64,000 bases of DNA from Alkalihalobacillus sp. AL-G (GTDB lineage: Bacteria > Bacillota > Bacilli > Bacillales > Fictibacillaceae), in the NCBI RefSeq assembly GCF_030643805.1, contig NZ_CP094656.1:310001-374000 (forward strand), read 5' to 3'. A program made the translations under genes and the position numbers. Shown here piece after piece: positions 44,764 to 53,413 of the stretch (position 1 is the first letter of the stretch; the number at the start of each line of letters is the position of its first letter). Under the pieces are notes generated by a model that was not told the origin of the DNA, ran no database searches, and saw nothing but the letters and a program-made list of their open reading frames with translations.

Positions 44764-45504
44764 ATGCGACGCGATATACAACCCAATGAACGAGCATTCA
44801 CTACAAAGGAAGTTGCCGAAGAACTGGAAATAGCCACCCCTACGGTCCGTAAGTATGGGCAAATCTTAGAGCGGAACGGATATGAATTTTTGAAAGATGG
44901 CGATCGGCGTATATTTGTTCAAAGTGATATCGGAGCACTTATAGCGCTACGCGATACAGACAAGCCCCTTGACGATACAGCTAAAGGCGCAGTATATCAA
45001 CAAAGGGAAAGATTAAAAGATTCCAATGAAACTGACATAGCGCTACCCGATACATATGAAAATGTGCCCCACGACCCCAATCAATTAAAAGATGCTTTAA
45101 AATATGTCGTTCAGGAACTGGCAGCTACACGTGAAATGAATGTCCAACTGACAAACGATATGTCACAGCTTAAAACAACGGTATCGAGACTTCAGCAAGA
45201 TCACCATGCGATAAGTTCCAGTATTGGAAATACCGCACAAAAAACGAATGTTAAAATTGAAAACTTCACCAAACAACAAAAGGATTTTTACGAAACCTTG
45301 TTAGAGCAAGAGAAAAACCATTATGAAGACTTGCTACAACAAGAAAAGCAAAAAAGCGAACTGTTACAAAAAGATATAAAAAGCATGAGAGAAGAGCAGG
45401 TTAAAGAATGGCGTTCCCAAAATGATTTCAACAAACGTTTAGAAGAAGCGATCCAAAAACCGAAAGAAAAACGAGGTGGGCTTTTCTCTTTATTCCGTAA
45501 ATAA
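44764..45504 (+). CDS. RacA-like MerR-type DNA-binding protein with long coiled coil
   Basis: From ATG 44764 (AAGGAGG at 44751-44757; the frame upstream to 44710 crosses a binding palindrome) it encodes 246 residues. Residues about 10-65 form a MerR-type winged helix-turn-helix (AFTTKEVAEELEIATPTVRKY). Residues about 115-235 are charged, heptad-like coiled coil rich in Gln, Glu and Lys. The C-terminus KRGGLFSLFRK is a short basic amphipathic tail that could touch membrane. The layout resembles RacA, the chromosome-anchoring protein of sporulating Bacillus, and DUF3967-type plasmid proteins. Copies of the palindrome TATCGCyxGGCGATA lie before, within and after the gene, presumably its binding sites. 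The function is inferred, not known. Confidence 0.75.
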   Translation: MRRDIQPNERAFTTKEVAEELEIATPTVRKYGQILERNGYEFLKDGDRRIFVQSDIGALIALRDTDKPLDDTAKGAVYQQRERLKDSNETDIALPDTYENVPHDPNQLKDALKYVVQELAATREMNVQLTNDMSQLKTTVSRLQQDHHAISSSIGNTAQKTNVKIENFTKQQKDFYETLLEQEKNHYEDLLQQEKQKSELLQKDIKSMREEQVKEWRSQNDFNKRLEEAIQKPKEKRGGLFSLFRK

Positions 45505-45936
45505 AGGCGATATGGACAAGCAATATACCCTGAAATAATGTTTTTAAAACAGAAATGCACACTGATGAGCTGGTCAGCAAAGATTTGGTCGGTTCTTTTT
45601 TGTGCCGTATCGCCCGGCGATATGTATGAATGAGGATAACATTCAAAATCAGGTGAAGAAAAGCGTATAAAGAGAATATGGAATGGATGTGAGTCTTGGC
45701 AGACAACAGGGTGCTTATATCGCTAGGCGATACAAAAGGGTACTGTGATACATGGACTTACAAGGGCAGCAATATGATTCAACTAAAAGGTCCTTAACAG
45801 ATGTTCATATCGCCCGGCGATATGACGAAATTTCATGCTGGCGCTACGCACTATTTTTCAAATTTCAACAATTTCCCGAGAAATATCTACAAATTCTGCT
45901 GCATAATTCGATTCGGACGAGAGCGAATGTTTCCCA

Positions 45937-45965
45937 AAGACATTCAGTTCGTGTATCGCTATAAT
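45937..45965 (+). promoter_or_regulatory. Promoter of the M20 peptidase gene, overlapped by a palindrome half site
   Basis: AAGACA (45937-45942), 17 nt and a perfect TATAAT (45960-45965). The half site TATCGC (45954-45959) directly abuts the -10 box, so the neighbouring DNA-binding protein may affect it. Confidence 0.55.
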
Positions 45966-46014
45966 AATATCAAATTAAGCATGGTCCAATATAAACTTCT
46001 TTGGAGGGTTCAAT

Positions 46015-47370
46015 ATGAAAGATGACATTCAAGTACATAAAGATCGTTTTATTAAAGAACTTCAGGAGTTTTTAAAGATTCCGAGTATCTCTTCATTATC
46101 TGAACATAAAGAAAATGTTCAAGCTGGGGCGGAATGGGTAGCCGATTCGTTAAAGAAATCCGGCATGGACAACGTAGAAATCATCCCGACAGAACGGCAT
46201 CCGATTGTTTATGGGGACTGGTTACATGCGGAAGGGAAACCGACTGTCCTAATTTATGGTCATTACGATGTCCAGCCTGCAGATCCTTTTGAACTATGGG
46301 AAACACCACCATTTGAACCAGTGATTAGAGACAATAAGATTTACGCGAGAGGGGCAACCGATGATAAGGGTCAGTTGTTCATCCATATCAAAGCGTTAGA
46401 ACTGTTGATGAGTGAAAATGGCACATTACCAGTCAACGTCAAATTCTGTATTGAAGGGGAAGAAGAAATCGCCAGCCCGAACCTGCCGCCATTTATTGAG
46501 GAAAATAAGGACATGCTAGCGGCGGACGCGGTCGTCATTTCAGATACATCCTTTATTGAAGAAGGGCAACCTGCTATTTGTACATCTTTACGAGGCGCAC
46601 TCGCGATGGAAGTGAAAGTGGAAACAGCGAATACCGACTTGCATTCCGGCACATACGGTGGCGGTGTACCAAATGCCGTCCATGTTTTAGTCGACGTTCT
46701 CTCCTCGTTACACGATGAAGATGGAAGAGTTGCAGTGGAAGGCTTTTATGAAGGGGTACCACCCGTTACAGACAAACTGAAGCAAGAAATAGCCGAAATT
46801 CCATTTAACGAAGACAAAATGAAGAAAGAGCTTGGTATGACCGCTTTATATGGTGAAAAAGGGTATACGTTCAACGAACAAACAGGTATCCGGCCAACGC
46901 TCGAAATCAACGGTATCGGTGGAGGGTTTGCAGCAGAAGGGTTTAAAACGATTGTTCCTAGTGAGGCGAATGGCAAAATCAGCTGTCGTCTAGTAGGAGA
47001 CCAGGACCCGAATCATGTGTATCGTCTGATTGAAAAACATATTCAAACGATCACGCCAGATTACGCATCAGTGGAGATGAATCAGTTTGTTCAAGCAAAG
47101 GCTGTTGCTCTCAATTCACAGGATCCAATGATTCAAGTAGCTGCCAAAGCCTACGAAAAAGTGTACGGAGTCCGTCCGCTCTTCCCAAAAGAAGGTGGTT
47201 CGATTCCGATCGTGGAGGTTTTCGCAAGAGTGCTCGAGTCGCCAGTTGTATTGATGGGCTTTGGCTTACCTTCAGAAAATCTGCATGCCCCTAATGAACA
47301 TTTTCACTTGGAGAACTTTACAAAGGGCATCGAAACTGTTTGTGAATATTTACAATCATTATCCAACTAA
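46015..47370 (+). CDS. M20 family dipeptidase / metallopeptidase
   Basis: The 451-residue protein is an M20A-type di-zinc peptidase. Metal and catalytic motifs are visible: YGHYDVQPADP (His and Asp), RGATDDKGQLF, EGEEEIASPN (catalytic Glu and ligand Glu), DTSF, and the C-terminal SENLHAPNEHF (ligand His). There is no signal peptide, so it is cytosolic. Cleavage of dipeptides or N-acyl amino acids is likely; the substrate is not defined. The ribosome-binding site is TTGGAGGG. Confidence 0.88.
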   Translation: MKDDIQVHKDRFIKELQEFLKIPSISSLSEHKENVQAGAEWVADSLKKSGMDNVEIIPTERHPIVYGDWLHAEGKPTVLIYGHYDVQPADPFELWETPPFEPVIRDNKIYARGATDDKGQLFIHIKALELLMSENGTLPVNVKFCIEGEEEIASPNLPPFIEENKDMLAADAVVISDTSFIEEGQPAICTSLRGALAMEVKVETANTDLHSGTYGGGVPNAVHVLVDVLSSLHDEDGRVAVEGFYEGVPPVTDKLKQEIAEIPFNEDKMKKELGMTALYGEKGYTFNEQTGIRPTLEINGIGGGFAAEGFKTIVPSEANGKISCRLVGDQDPNHVYRLIEKHIQTITPDYASVEMNQFVQAKAVALNSQDPMIQVAAKAYEKVYGVRPLFPKEGGSIPIVEVFARVLESPVVLMGFGLPSENLHAPNEHFHLENFTKGIETVCEYLQSLSN

Positions 47371-47552
47371 AATTTAGACCATTTACATTCAGGGTCCTAA
47401 TGTTTAACGGCTTATCGATTCATCCGGTAAATCTTCCAGGATAAGTACGTGCAAAGATTGACCAGCATGCGTAAGGGATCAATAAGATTGCAGCCCAGGC
47501 GGAATACCAAAAAGTCACATTTCAATAACATTTAATTTGAAATTCCGAAATT

Positions 47553-47607
47553 GAGGATGTTTCCGAAAGTCTCGCTGACTTTTTGTGAAGCATCCTCTTT
47601 CATTTTT
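47553..47607 (+). terminator. Nested hairpin, probable terminator downstream of the M20 gene
   Basis: GAGGATG (47553-47559) pairs with CATCCTC (47591-47597), enclosing AAAGTC/GACTTT; a T-rich tract follows. It lies about 180 nt after the gene. The rest of 47371-47700 shows nothing definite. Confidence 0.6.
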
Positions 47608-47700
47608 GCCGGCGGCCTGATACGTCCATTGTATTACTACACTTTTTGGAAGCCCTTTTTGAATATAGTTTGTCATATCCCCCCAAGAAAAGTTACCTAC

Positions 47701-47733
47701 AAAGTAAAACCCAACTTTCAAGAAGAAAGTTGA
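47701..47733 (-). terminator. Terminator of the aconitase-family pair
   Basis: CAACTTTC (47712-47719) and GAAAGTTG (47725-47732) form a stem; on the minus strand GGGTTTTACTTT follows. Confidence 0.78.
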
Positions 47734-47734
47734 G

Positions 47735-48232
47735 TTAATTAACGCGATAGGTTTTATACTTTTTAAGGTAATTGACTAATCCGCCTTCGTTCAATATGTT
47801 CACCATCACATCAGGTATTTGAGTACCTTGATGCACTTCATCAGTTGAAAGGTTACTAACAATTCCTTCTGTTAAATCTACCTCGATATGATGGCCGGTT
47901 TCTATATTGTGGTCTTTTAATTCAATGACAGGCAATCCGATGTTGATTGCATTGCGAAAGAAAATACGGGCAAATGATTTTGCTACTACAGCGGAAACAC
48001 CAGCTGTTTTTAAGGCAAGTGGGGCTTGCTCACGAGATGAACCGCAGCCGAAGTTGTCTCCACCTGCGACAATATCCCCTTGTTTTACCCGGTTTCGGAA
48101 GTCTGGATCTAAATCCTCTAAGACATGATCGGCTAAATCGTCTAGATTAAGTGTTTTCGTATACTTCCCTGGTATGATTCTGTCCGTATCAATGTTATCC
48201 CCATATGAGTGCGTCATTCCTCTAAGCTTCAT
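47735..48232 (-). CDS. Aconitase-family hydratase, small subunit (LeuD-like, second pair)
   Basis: From ATG 48232 it encodes 165 residues, overlapping the large-subunit stop by 11 nt. It has YGDNIDTDRIIPGKY and GGDNFGCGSSREQAPLALK, the swivelling-domain loop of LeuD/HacB/DmdB-type subunits. It is shorter than the operon's LeuD (193) and of the archaeal or DmdB length class. Given the island around it, hydration of a branched unsaturated dicarboxylate (for example citraconate to citramalate, or dimethylmaleate) fits better than leucine synthesis. The substrate is inferred. Confidence 0.85.
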   Translation of the reverse strand: MKLRGMTHSYGDNIDTDRIIPGKYTKTLNLDDLADHVLEDLDPDFRNRVKQGDIVAGGDNFGCGSSREQAPLALKTAGVSAVVAKSFARIFFRNAINIGLPVIELKDHNIETGHHIEVDLTEGIVSNLSTDEVHQGTQIPDVMVNILNEGGLVNYLKKYKTYRVN

Positions 48233-49478
48233 TGGACAATACCCCCTCGGTAATCGAATTCGGATCGGTAATTTTCCCATATAAAGCAGATGAAGCAACA
48301 GTAGCCGGTGATCCTAAGTAAATATTAGAGTTCTTATTCCCCATCCGACCTTGGAAGTTTCGGTTTGTTGATGAGATGATGTTTTCATTGTTCCCAGGTA
48401 TTCCTTGATGTGTTCCAACACATGGGCCACATCCTGAATTCAAGAAAGTCGCCCCTGCAGACATTAGTATTTCCGCCGTTCCATCCTTCACCGCATCTAA
48501 ATAAACTTTCTTTGAGGCTGGAGCAATTAACAATCGTACATCCGTGTGTATCGTTTTACCTTTTAATATGTTTGCTGCCACGTGTAAATCTTCTAACCGA
48601 CCGTTTGTGCAACTTCCGAGAAACGCTTGCTGTATTGGAGTACCTAGCGCTTCTGAAATGGATCTGATGTTATCGGGAGAATGTGGAAGGGCTATTTTTG
48701 CGTCAATTTCAGAAACATCAAAGATAAATTCATTTTCATACACTGCGTCCGTATCTGGTTCGATATGTTCAAATTCGTACGGAAGTTCAAGTCCTTTTGT
48801 ATGGACGAACCCTGCTTTTGCCCCCATTTCTATAGCCATATTTGCAACGGTCATACGACTATCCAGGCTTAAATTCTCAAGTGCGTCACCGGTAAACTCT
48901 AACGCTTTATACGTTCCGCCTTCAATTCCGATTTTACCGACAATATGTAAGATGAGATCTTTTGCAGAAACGTTAGGTTTCAATTCGCCTTTTAGTACGA
49001 TTTTGATGGTTTCCGGAACCTTTATCCACGTTTGCCCGGTAAGCATCACTCCTGCCAAATCTGTTGAGCCGACTCCTGTCGCAAAAGCCCCAATAGCCCC
49101 ATATGTACATGAATGAGAATCAGCTCCTAGAAATAGTTGACCAGGTTTGACGTGCTCATTTTCAATCATTAATTGATGGCAAATCCCTTCACCTACATCA
49201 TAAAGCTTGATGCCTTGTTCCTTTGCAAATACTCTCATAAAATCATGAAGGTTGGCGATTGTTTCATTTGGGGGAGGGGAGGCATGGTCGATCACAAATG
49301 TGACATTACTAGCATCCCAAACCTTATCTTTTCCCATTTCTTTAAACGCTTTAATCGTCAAAGGAGCAGTTGTATCGGTTGCCATGACTCCATCAACATT
49401 GACAATTGCGATTTCATTACGAAACATTTGTTTGTCTGCATGTTGTGAAATGATTTTTTCAACGATGGTTTGACCCAT
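48222..49478 (-). CDS. Aconitase-family hydratase, large subunit (LeuC2/DmdA-like)
   Basis: The 418-residue iron-sulfur protein has GADSHSCTYGAIGAFATGVG, FLGSCTNGRLEDL and NSGCGPCVGTHQG with the cluster cysteines. The length is that of the LeuC2, HacA and 2,3-dimethylmalate dehydratase (DmdA) group, not of the 470-residue leucine enzyme at 28344. The ATG follows GAAAGGAG. It is transcribed away from the IclR regulator from a strong promoter with a palindrome just inside the transcript. Confidence 0.88.
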   Translation of the reverse strand: MGQTIVEKIISQHADKQMFRNEIAIVNVDGVMATDTTAPLTIKAFKEMGKDKVWDASNVTFVIDHASPPPNETIANLHDFMRVFAKEQGIKLYDVGEGICHQLMIENEHVKPGQLFLGADSHSCTYGAIGAFATGVGSTDLAGVMLTGQTWIKVPETIKIVLKGELKPNVSAKDLILHIVGKIGIEGGTYKALEFTGDALENLSLDSRMTVANMAIEMGAKAGFVHTKGLELPYEFEHIEPDTDAVYENEFIFDVSEIDAKIALPHSPDNIRSISEALGTPIQQAFLGSCTNGRLEDLHVAANILKGKTIHTDVRLLIAPASKKVYLDAVKDGTAEILMSAGATFLNSGCGPCVGTHQGIPGNNENIISSTNRNFQGRMGNKNSNIYLGSPATVASSALYGKITDPNSITEGVLSNEA

Positions 49479-49523
49479 TAAAAAAGACTCCTTTCTTTAG
49501 ATGAAATGTCACTTAGTTAAAAA

Positions 49524-49534
49524 CCACTAGGTGG
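49524..49534. promoter_or_regulatory. Candidate operator CCACTAGGTGG
   Basis: A perfect inverted repeat with 4-bp arms lies about +5 to +15 of the predicted minus-strand transcript. A similar palindrome, CCATTATATGG, lies at 49716-49726 before the IclR gene. They are candidates for IclR-type binding. Confidence 0.4.
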
Positions 49535-49545
49535 AATTGTGATTC

Positions 49546-49574
49546 ATTGTACGGTATAACGTGATAATAGTCAA
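49546..49574 (-). promoter_or_regulatory. Promoter of the aconitase-family pair
   Basis: On the minus strand TTGACT (49574-49569), 17 nt and TACAAT (49551-49546) form a near-consensus sigma-A promoter. Confidence 0.85.
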
Positions 49575-49610
49575 TCTATTTTAATAGTTTAGAAAATTTC
49601 AAATAATGCG

Positions 49611-49639
49611 TTGACATAGGGTTATTTTTATCTTAGTCT
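49611..49639 (+). promoter_or_regulatory. Candidate promoter of the IclR gene and downstream operon
   Basis: TTGACA (49611-49616), 17 nt and TAGTCT (49634-49639); the -35 box is perfect, the -10 weak, as for a regulated promoter. Confidence 0.5.
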
Positions 49640-49715
49640 ATACATATGTTCAACCCATCTAGTGAAACAACAAACCACCAATCGGAACATAAATACATAA
49701 AACCGAATTGTTGTT

Positions 49716-49726
49716 CCATTATATGG
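49716..49726. promoter_or_regulatory. Candidate operator CCATTATATGG
   Basis: This inverted repeat lies about 30 nt upstream of the IclR start and shares its plan (CCA...TGG, 11 bp) with 49524-49534 on the other side of the divergent promoters. Confidence 0.35.
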
Positions 49727-49754
49727 TTTTCCATAAGTGTTAGGAGGAAGTTTT

Positions 49755-50525
49755 ATGAGTGAAGTTGTCAGGGCAGTTGATCGTGCCTTAGAGATTTTAA
49801 ATTGTTTCTCATCAAAAAAGTCCCAGTTGTCCATCGGAGAAATTTGCGGGATCACAGGTCTTACAAAGTCTACCTCATTTCGATTACTCGCTTCATTGGA
49901 GCATAAAGGGTTCATTGAAAAAGATGAGAAGAGCCATCAATACAAGCTTGGTGTTAAATTATTGGAGCTAGGCAATGTCGTGCAGGAGTCATTTAATTTA
50001 AGAGACAGCGCCTTGCCGGTCATGAAGGATTTAGCAGAGAAAACAGGCGAAACGGTCAATGTTAACATCATCCAGGGCCATAACAGGGTTTGCATTGAAA
50101 AGATTGACGGAAAGCATGCCTTAAGAAAGGTTTCAGAGGTAGGATTGCTTTTGCCGCTATATAGAGGGGCCTCAGGTAAATTGCTTTTGGCATTCTGCGA
50201 ACCAGATCAGATCATTGAGATATTGAACATCGCCAAAGATCACCAGACACCACATGATTACATCAACAATCTAAAGATCGAATTATTTACGATAAGAGAA
50301 AAAGGCTATTCAACGAGTGTAAATGAAAGACTTGATGGAACCGCCTCCGTATCAGCACCGATTCGTGATCATACTGGGAACGTCATTGCCGGGATTACGA
50401 TCTCGGGCCCATCGATCAGGTTTACGGATGAAAAGATCGCTCAATTTATAGAAGATGTTATAGGTGCTGGGAAATCCATTTCTTCAAGGTTAGGGTATGT
50501 TGTGCAGGAACCAATCAAAACGTAG
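49755..50525 (+). CDS. IclR family transcriptional regulator
   Basis: From ATG 49755 (AGGAGGAAG) it encodes 256 residues. An N-terminal winged helix-turn-helix (IGEICGITGLTKSTSFRLLASLEHKG) is followed by the IclR effector-binding domain (PLYRGASGKLLLAF, GYSTSVNERLDGTASVSAPI, GNVIAGITISGP). It lies divergent from the hydratase pair and heads the transport and catabolic genes, so it most likely senses a pathway acid. IclR members can repress or activate. Confidence 0.92.
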   Translation: MSEVVRAVDRALEILNCFSSKKSQLSIGEICGITGLTKSTSFRLLASLEHKGFIEKDEKSHQYKLGVKLLELGNVVQESFNLRDSALPVMKDLAEKTGETVNVNIIQGHNRVCIEKIDGKHALRKVSEVGLLLPLYRGASGKLLLAFCEPDQIIEILNIAKDHQTPHDYINNLKIELFTIREKGYSTSVNERLDGTASVSAPIRDHTGNVIAGITISGPSIRFTDEKIAQFIEDVIGAGKSISSRLGYVVQEPIKT

Positions 50526-50649
50526 AAAGGTTCTTACTGATTGTTTTGGAAGCGATTACATCTATGCAATTACATCATTTTGTCCTACGAATAGTAGTCC
50601 ATCCATTAGTTGATTTTGAATAAAAACTATTAAACTAGGAGGAATAAAA

Positions 50650-51621
50650 ATGAGAAAAGGTATATTGGTAAGCTTCATTGGCGTGTTACTCTTGTCATTT
50701 GTATTATCAGGCTGCTCTTCAGCTGAAAGCGGCAGCAGCGAGGGGGAATTTTTAAGGGTTGGAACAGCAAGTATGGGAGGGAATTTTTTCCCGCTTGGTG
50801 CGGCGATTGCTCAAATGGTCAATGATGAAATGGACGGGTATAATGCGAGTGCTCAAGCTACAGGAGGATCATCCGAAAATGCCAACTTTTTAGGTTCCGG
50901 TGATCTTGAATTTGCTTTAATTCAATCGAGTCCTCTAAAAAATGCTTATCAAGGGAAAGAGAAATTTGATGGACGAGCTGTCGAGTCTCTTAGAGGTGTG
51001 ACCGCGATCTATTTTAATTCTTTTCATATTTTAGTAAGAAAAGACGCCGGAGTCGAAACCATAGAAGACTTAAAAGGAAAGAAAATTGCAGTAGGTCCAG
51101 TTGGCGGAGGGATCCAGGTCAATACCAATAAATTGCTAGGTGTATATGGAATAAGTCCAGAAGATTACGAAGCGGTTCATGGGACAAGGCAAGATGCTAC
51201 GGAAGGACTTAAAACAGGTCGAGTGGATGCACATATTTATGCAACGGGAATTGGAAGTTCACAAGTGACTGACTTGATTAACACAGGAGAAGTCAAGTTA
51301 ATATCTATGGATCAAGCCACGATTGAAAAAATGGTAGAGGAGAATCCTGACTTTGGGGAAGGAACCATTCCTGCAGGTACATATGAAGGTCAGGATGAAC
51401 CCGTTGAAACAATCAGAGGGTCTTCTCTTTTAGTTACGACAGAAGATATGTCAGAAGACTTAGTCTATGAACTTACGAAAAAAATATTTGAAAATATAGA
51501 AACCTTACAAGGACACCATAAATACTTCAAACAAACAAAAGTTGAGGATGCGACAAAAGGAATGTCAGTTCCATTGCATCCTGGTGCGAAAAAGTACTTT
51601 GAAGAAGTCGGTACACAATAA
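50650..51621 (+). CDS. TAXI-type TRAP transporter solute-binding lipoprotein
   Basis: The 323-residue protein has a lipoprotein signal ending in the lipobox LSGC (Cys22). The mature part begins RVGTASMGGNFFPLGAAIAQMVND, the classic TAXI (TRAP-associated extracytoplasmic immunogenic) fold. It binds an organic acid outside the membrane and hands it to the 4TM/12TM permease two genes on. The ATG follows AGGAGGAATAAAA. A hairpin AGGAAACC/GGTTTCCT (51645-51668) right after the gene may protect its mRNA, as often seen for abundant binding proteins. Confidence 0.92.
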   Translation: MRKGILVSFIGVLLLSFVLSGCSSAESGSSEGEFLRVGTASMGGNFFPLGAAIAQMVNDEMDGYNASAQATGGSSENANFLGSGDLEFALIQSSPLKNAYQGKEKFDGRAVESLRGVTAIYFNSFHILVRKDAGVETIEDLKGKKIAVGPVGGGIQVNTNKLLGVYGISPEDYEAVHGTRQDATEGLKTGRVDAHIYATGIGSSQVTDLINTGEVKLISMDQATIEKMVEENPDFGEGTIPAGTYEGQDEPVETIRGSSLLVTTEDMSEDLVYELTKKIFENIETLQGHHKYFKQTKVEDATKGMSVPLHPGAKKYFEEVGTQ

Positions 51622-51644
51622 AGAAATAGGGTTCAATAGAGTAT

Positions 51645-51668
51645 AGGAAACCATTGATTTGGTTTCCT
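51645..51668 (+). other. Intercistronic hairpin after the binding-protein gene
   Basis: AGGAAACC and GGTTTCCT form a perfect 8-bp stem with no T-run. mRNA stabilisation or partial termination is likely. Confidence 0.5.
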
Positions 51669-51717
51669 ATTATATTAAGGCAAGTATTCAAATAATTTAT
51701 TCCTGGAGGGGAACTAA

Positions 51718-53385
51718 ATGTTTGAGAGAAGCAAATTAGAAACGGATGTATTGGTAATCGGTGGTGGATCTGCAGGGTTAATTGCAGCTTTAGAAGCAGA
51801 AAAGCAAGGTGTAGATGTCACCGTTGTCTGTAAACAGAAGGCAGGAAAAAGTGGAAATACGATAGTATCCGGTTCAGCTTTTTCAGTCGTTGTACCTGAA
51901 GAGGGGAATCCGGATTCTGAAGAGGTCTATTATCAAGATTTAATCCGATCTGGTAAAGGAATCAACCAACGAGATTTAACTAGATTACTAGCTAAAGAGT
52001 CTGGCAAAACGATTCAATGGCTAGAAGACTACGGAATGGAGTTCTTTTTACAAGAGAATAAATATGTGAAAAGAAAACCACCAGGACATTCCCACCCAAG
52101 GTCAGTGCCGACAATCTGGGACGGCTACTCTTATATGACAAGAGGACTATCGTTTATGAAGCCCCTTCTTAATAGTGTGAAAGAAAAAAATATACAATTA
52201 ATTGAGCAAACCATGGTTGTTCGGTTGATACGAAAACGAGGCAAAATCGTCGGGGCAGTTGCGATAGATGTGAAAAAGGGTAATATCATCGAAATCTCTT
52301 CGAAATCGGTTATTTTAGCAAACGGGGGAGCAGGGAATATCTTCTCCCAAAATAACAATACGGTAGGGATTACGGGTGATTCCTACGCATTGGCATTTGA
52401 TGTCGGTGCGGTTTTGAAGGATATGGAATTTGTGCAATTTTATCCAACGATGATGATCAAACCCGTCAAAATGCCAGCCTCTAATCCATTGTTCGGGGAC
52501 GGAGCTGTTTTGCGGAATAAGCACGGTGAATTATTTGTTCATAACTATGTCGAAGGCGGAGACAAAGAGGCGACTCGAGATAAGATGGCTCAAGCGATAT
52601 TCCAAGAAGTCCAAAAAGGAAATGGCATTGAGGGCGGGGTTTATTTTGATTGTAGCGGGATTCCAAAAGACGTACTCGAATCGAAATACTCTCATTTTTG
52701 TAACCAACTAAGGAAAAAAGATGTCGATCCATCTAAAGATTATGTCATTGTATCGCCTACTACACACTATTTCCTTGGCGGTGTAAAAATAAATGAAAAA
52801 TGTGAAAGCAATGTGCCTGGATTGTACGCAGCAGGGGAAGCAGCGACTGGCGCACATGGAGCGAATCGTCTATCAGGTAGTTCAATTGCAGATACTGTCG
52901 TGTTTGGGATGATTGCCGGGGACTCTGCGGCTAAACACTCTTTAAACAGTAAGCGGGAAGATGTTGATTGGGATCAAGAAATTTCGTCCTTATTTGTACA
53001 AAATGATGATGGTGGACTTGATATTGCAAAAGCAAAAGAAATAGTTCGAAACGTGATGTGGGAGAGTGCGTCCGTTGTAAGGGATGAGAGTACTATACGT
53101 TCAGGCTTGCAAACGCTAGATGACATTCAAAGGTCATTAAAAAGCGCTCCGGTTACGAGTGCGAAACAGACACTTTCCTTTTTCGAGCTTTCTAATATGG
53201 TAGCGGTAGGGCAATTGGTACTTCAAGGTGCGATTAAACGTGAAGAAAGCAGAGGTTCACACTGGAGAAAGGACTTTCCATTTGAAACAGAGGACTTTCT
53301 CGGTAACTTCGAATATTTTAAGAATCAGGAACTTGCAGATATTCATTTTGTTGCATTAGAACATAAGCGTTCCCATAGTGTCTGA
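51718..53385 (+). CDS. FAD-dependent dicarboxylate dehydrogenase/reductase (SdhA/FrdA-like)
   Basis: The 555-residue flavoprotein begins with a Rossmann FAD motif (VLVIGGGSAGLIAALEAE). The substrate-site residues of the succinate dehydrogenase/fumarate reductase family are kept: Arg287 in TRDKM, His350 in HYFLGGVKI and Arg384 in GANRLSGSS. It therefore probably acts on a succinate-like acid, adding or removing a C=C bond. There is no signal peptide and no iron-sulfur or membrane partner gene, so the electron acceptor is unknown. It lies between the two genes of a TAXI transporter, which ties its substrate to the imported acid. Tricarballylate-dehydrogenase-like or methylsuccinate-oxidising activity are possibilities. 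Confidence 0.85.
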   Translation: MFERSKLETDVLVIGGGSAGLIAALEAEKQGVDVTVVCKQKAGKSGNTIVSGSAFSVVVPEEGNPDSEEVYYQDLIRSGKGINQRDLTRLLAKESGKTIQWLEDYGMEFFLQENKYVKRKPPGHSHPRSVPTIWDGYSYMTRGLSFMKPLLNSVKEKNIQLIEQTMVVRLIRKRGKIVGAVAIDVKKGNIIEISSKSVILANGGAGNIFSQNNNTVGITGDSYALAFDVGAVLKDMEFVQFYPTMMIKPVKMPASNPLFGDGAVLRNKHGELFVHNYVEGGDKEATRDKMAQAIFQEVQKGNGIEGGVYFDCSGIPKDVLESKYSHFCNQLRKKDVDPSKDYVIVSPTTHYFLGGVKINEKCESNVPGLYAAGEAATGAHGANRLSGSSIADTVVFGMIAGDSAAKHSLNSKREDVDWDQEISSLFVQNDDGGLDIAKAKEIVRNVMWESASVVRDESTIRSGLQTLDDIQRSLKSAPVTSAKQTLSFFELSNMVAVGQLVLQGAIKREESRGSHWRKDFPFETEDFLGNFEYFKNQELADIHFVALEHKRSHSV

Positions 53386-53413
53386 TGGTGAAAAGTATAG
53401 GGAGGTGTAAGTC

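Larger units (their letters stand above)
44696..45965. repeat. Array of 15-bp palindromes around the RacA-like gene
   Basis: The consensus is TATCGC-NNN-GCGATA. Perfect arms: TATCGCCCGGCGATA at 45608 and 45808, and TATCGCTAGGCGATA at 45718. One mismatch: TATCGGTTGGCGATA at 44696. Variant arms: TAGCGCTACGCGATA at 44942, TAGCGCTACCCGATA at 45038 (both inside the gene), TGGCGCTACGCACTA at 45839, and an imperfect site over the start codon (44763-44778). Half sites: GGCGATAT at 45506 and TATCGCT at 45954. The 510-nt gap 45505-46014 has no gene I can support. Such clustering is not expected by chance and marks a cis-acting region. Confidence 0.85.

Noticed and set aside
47735-49478. The second aconitase-family pair as the leucine biosynthetic isomerase
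   Set aside because: A full leuCD lies in the ilv-leu operon; this pair is of the shorter LeuC2/DmdA type and sits in a catabolic island behind an IclR regulator.
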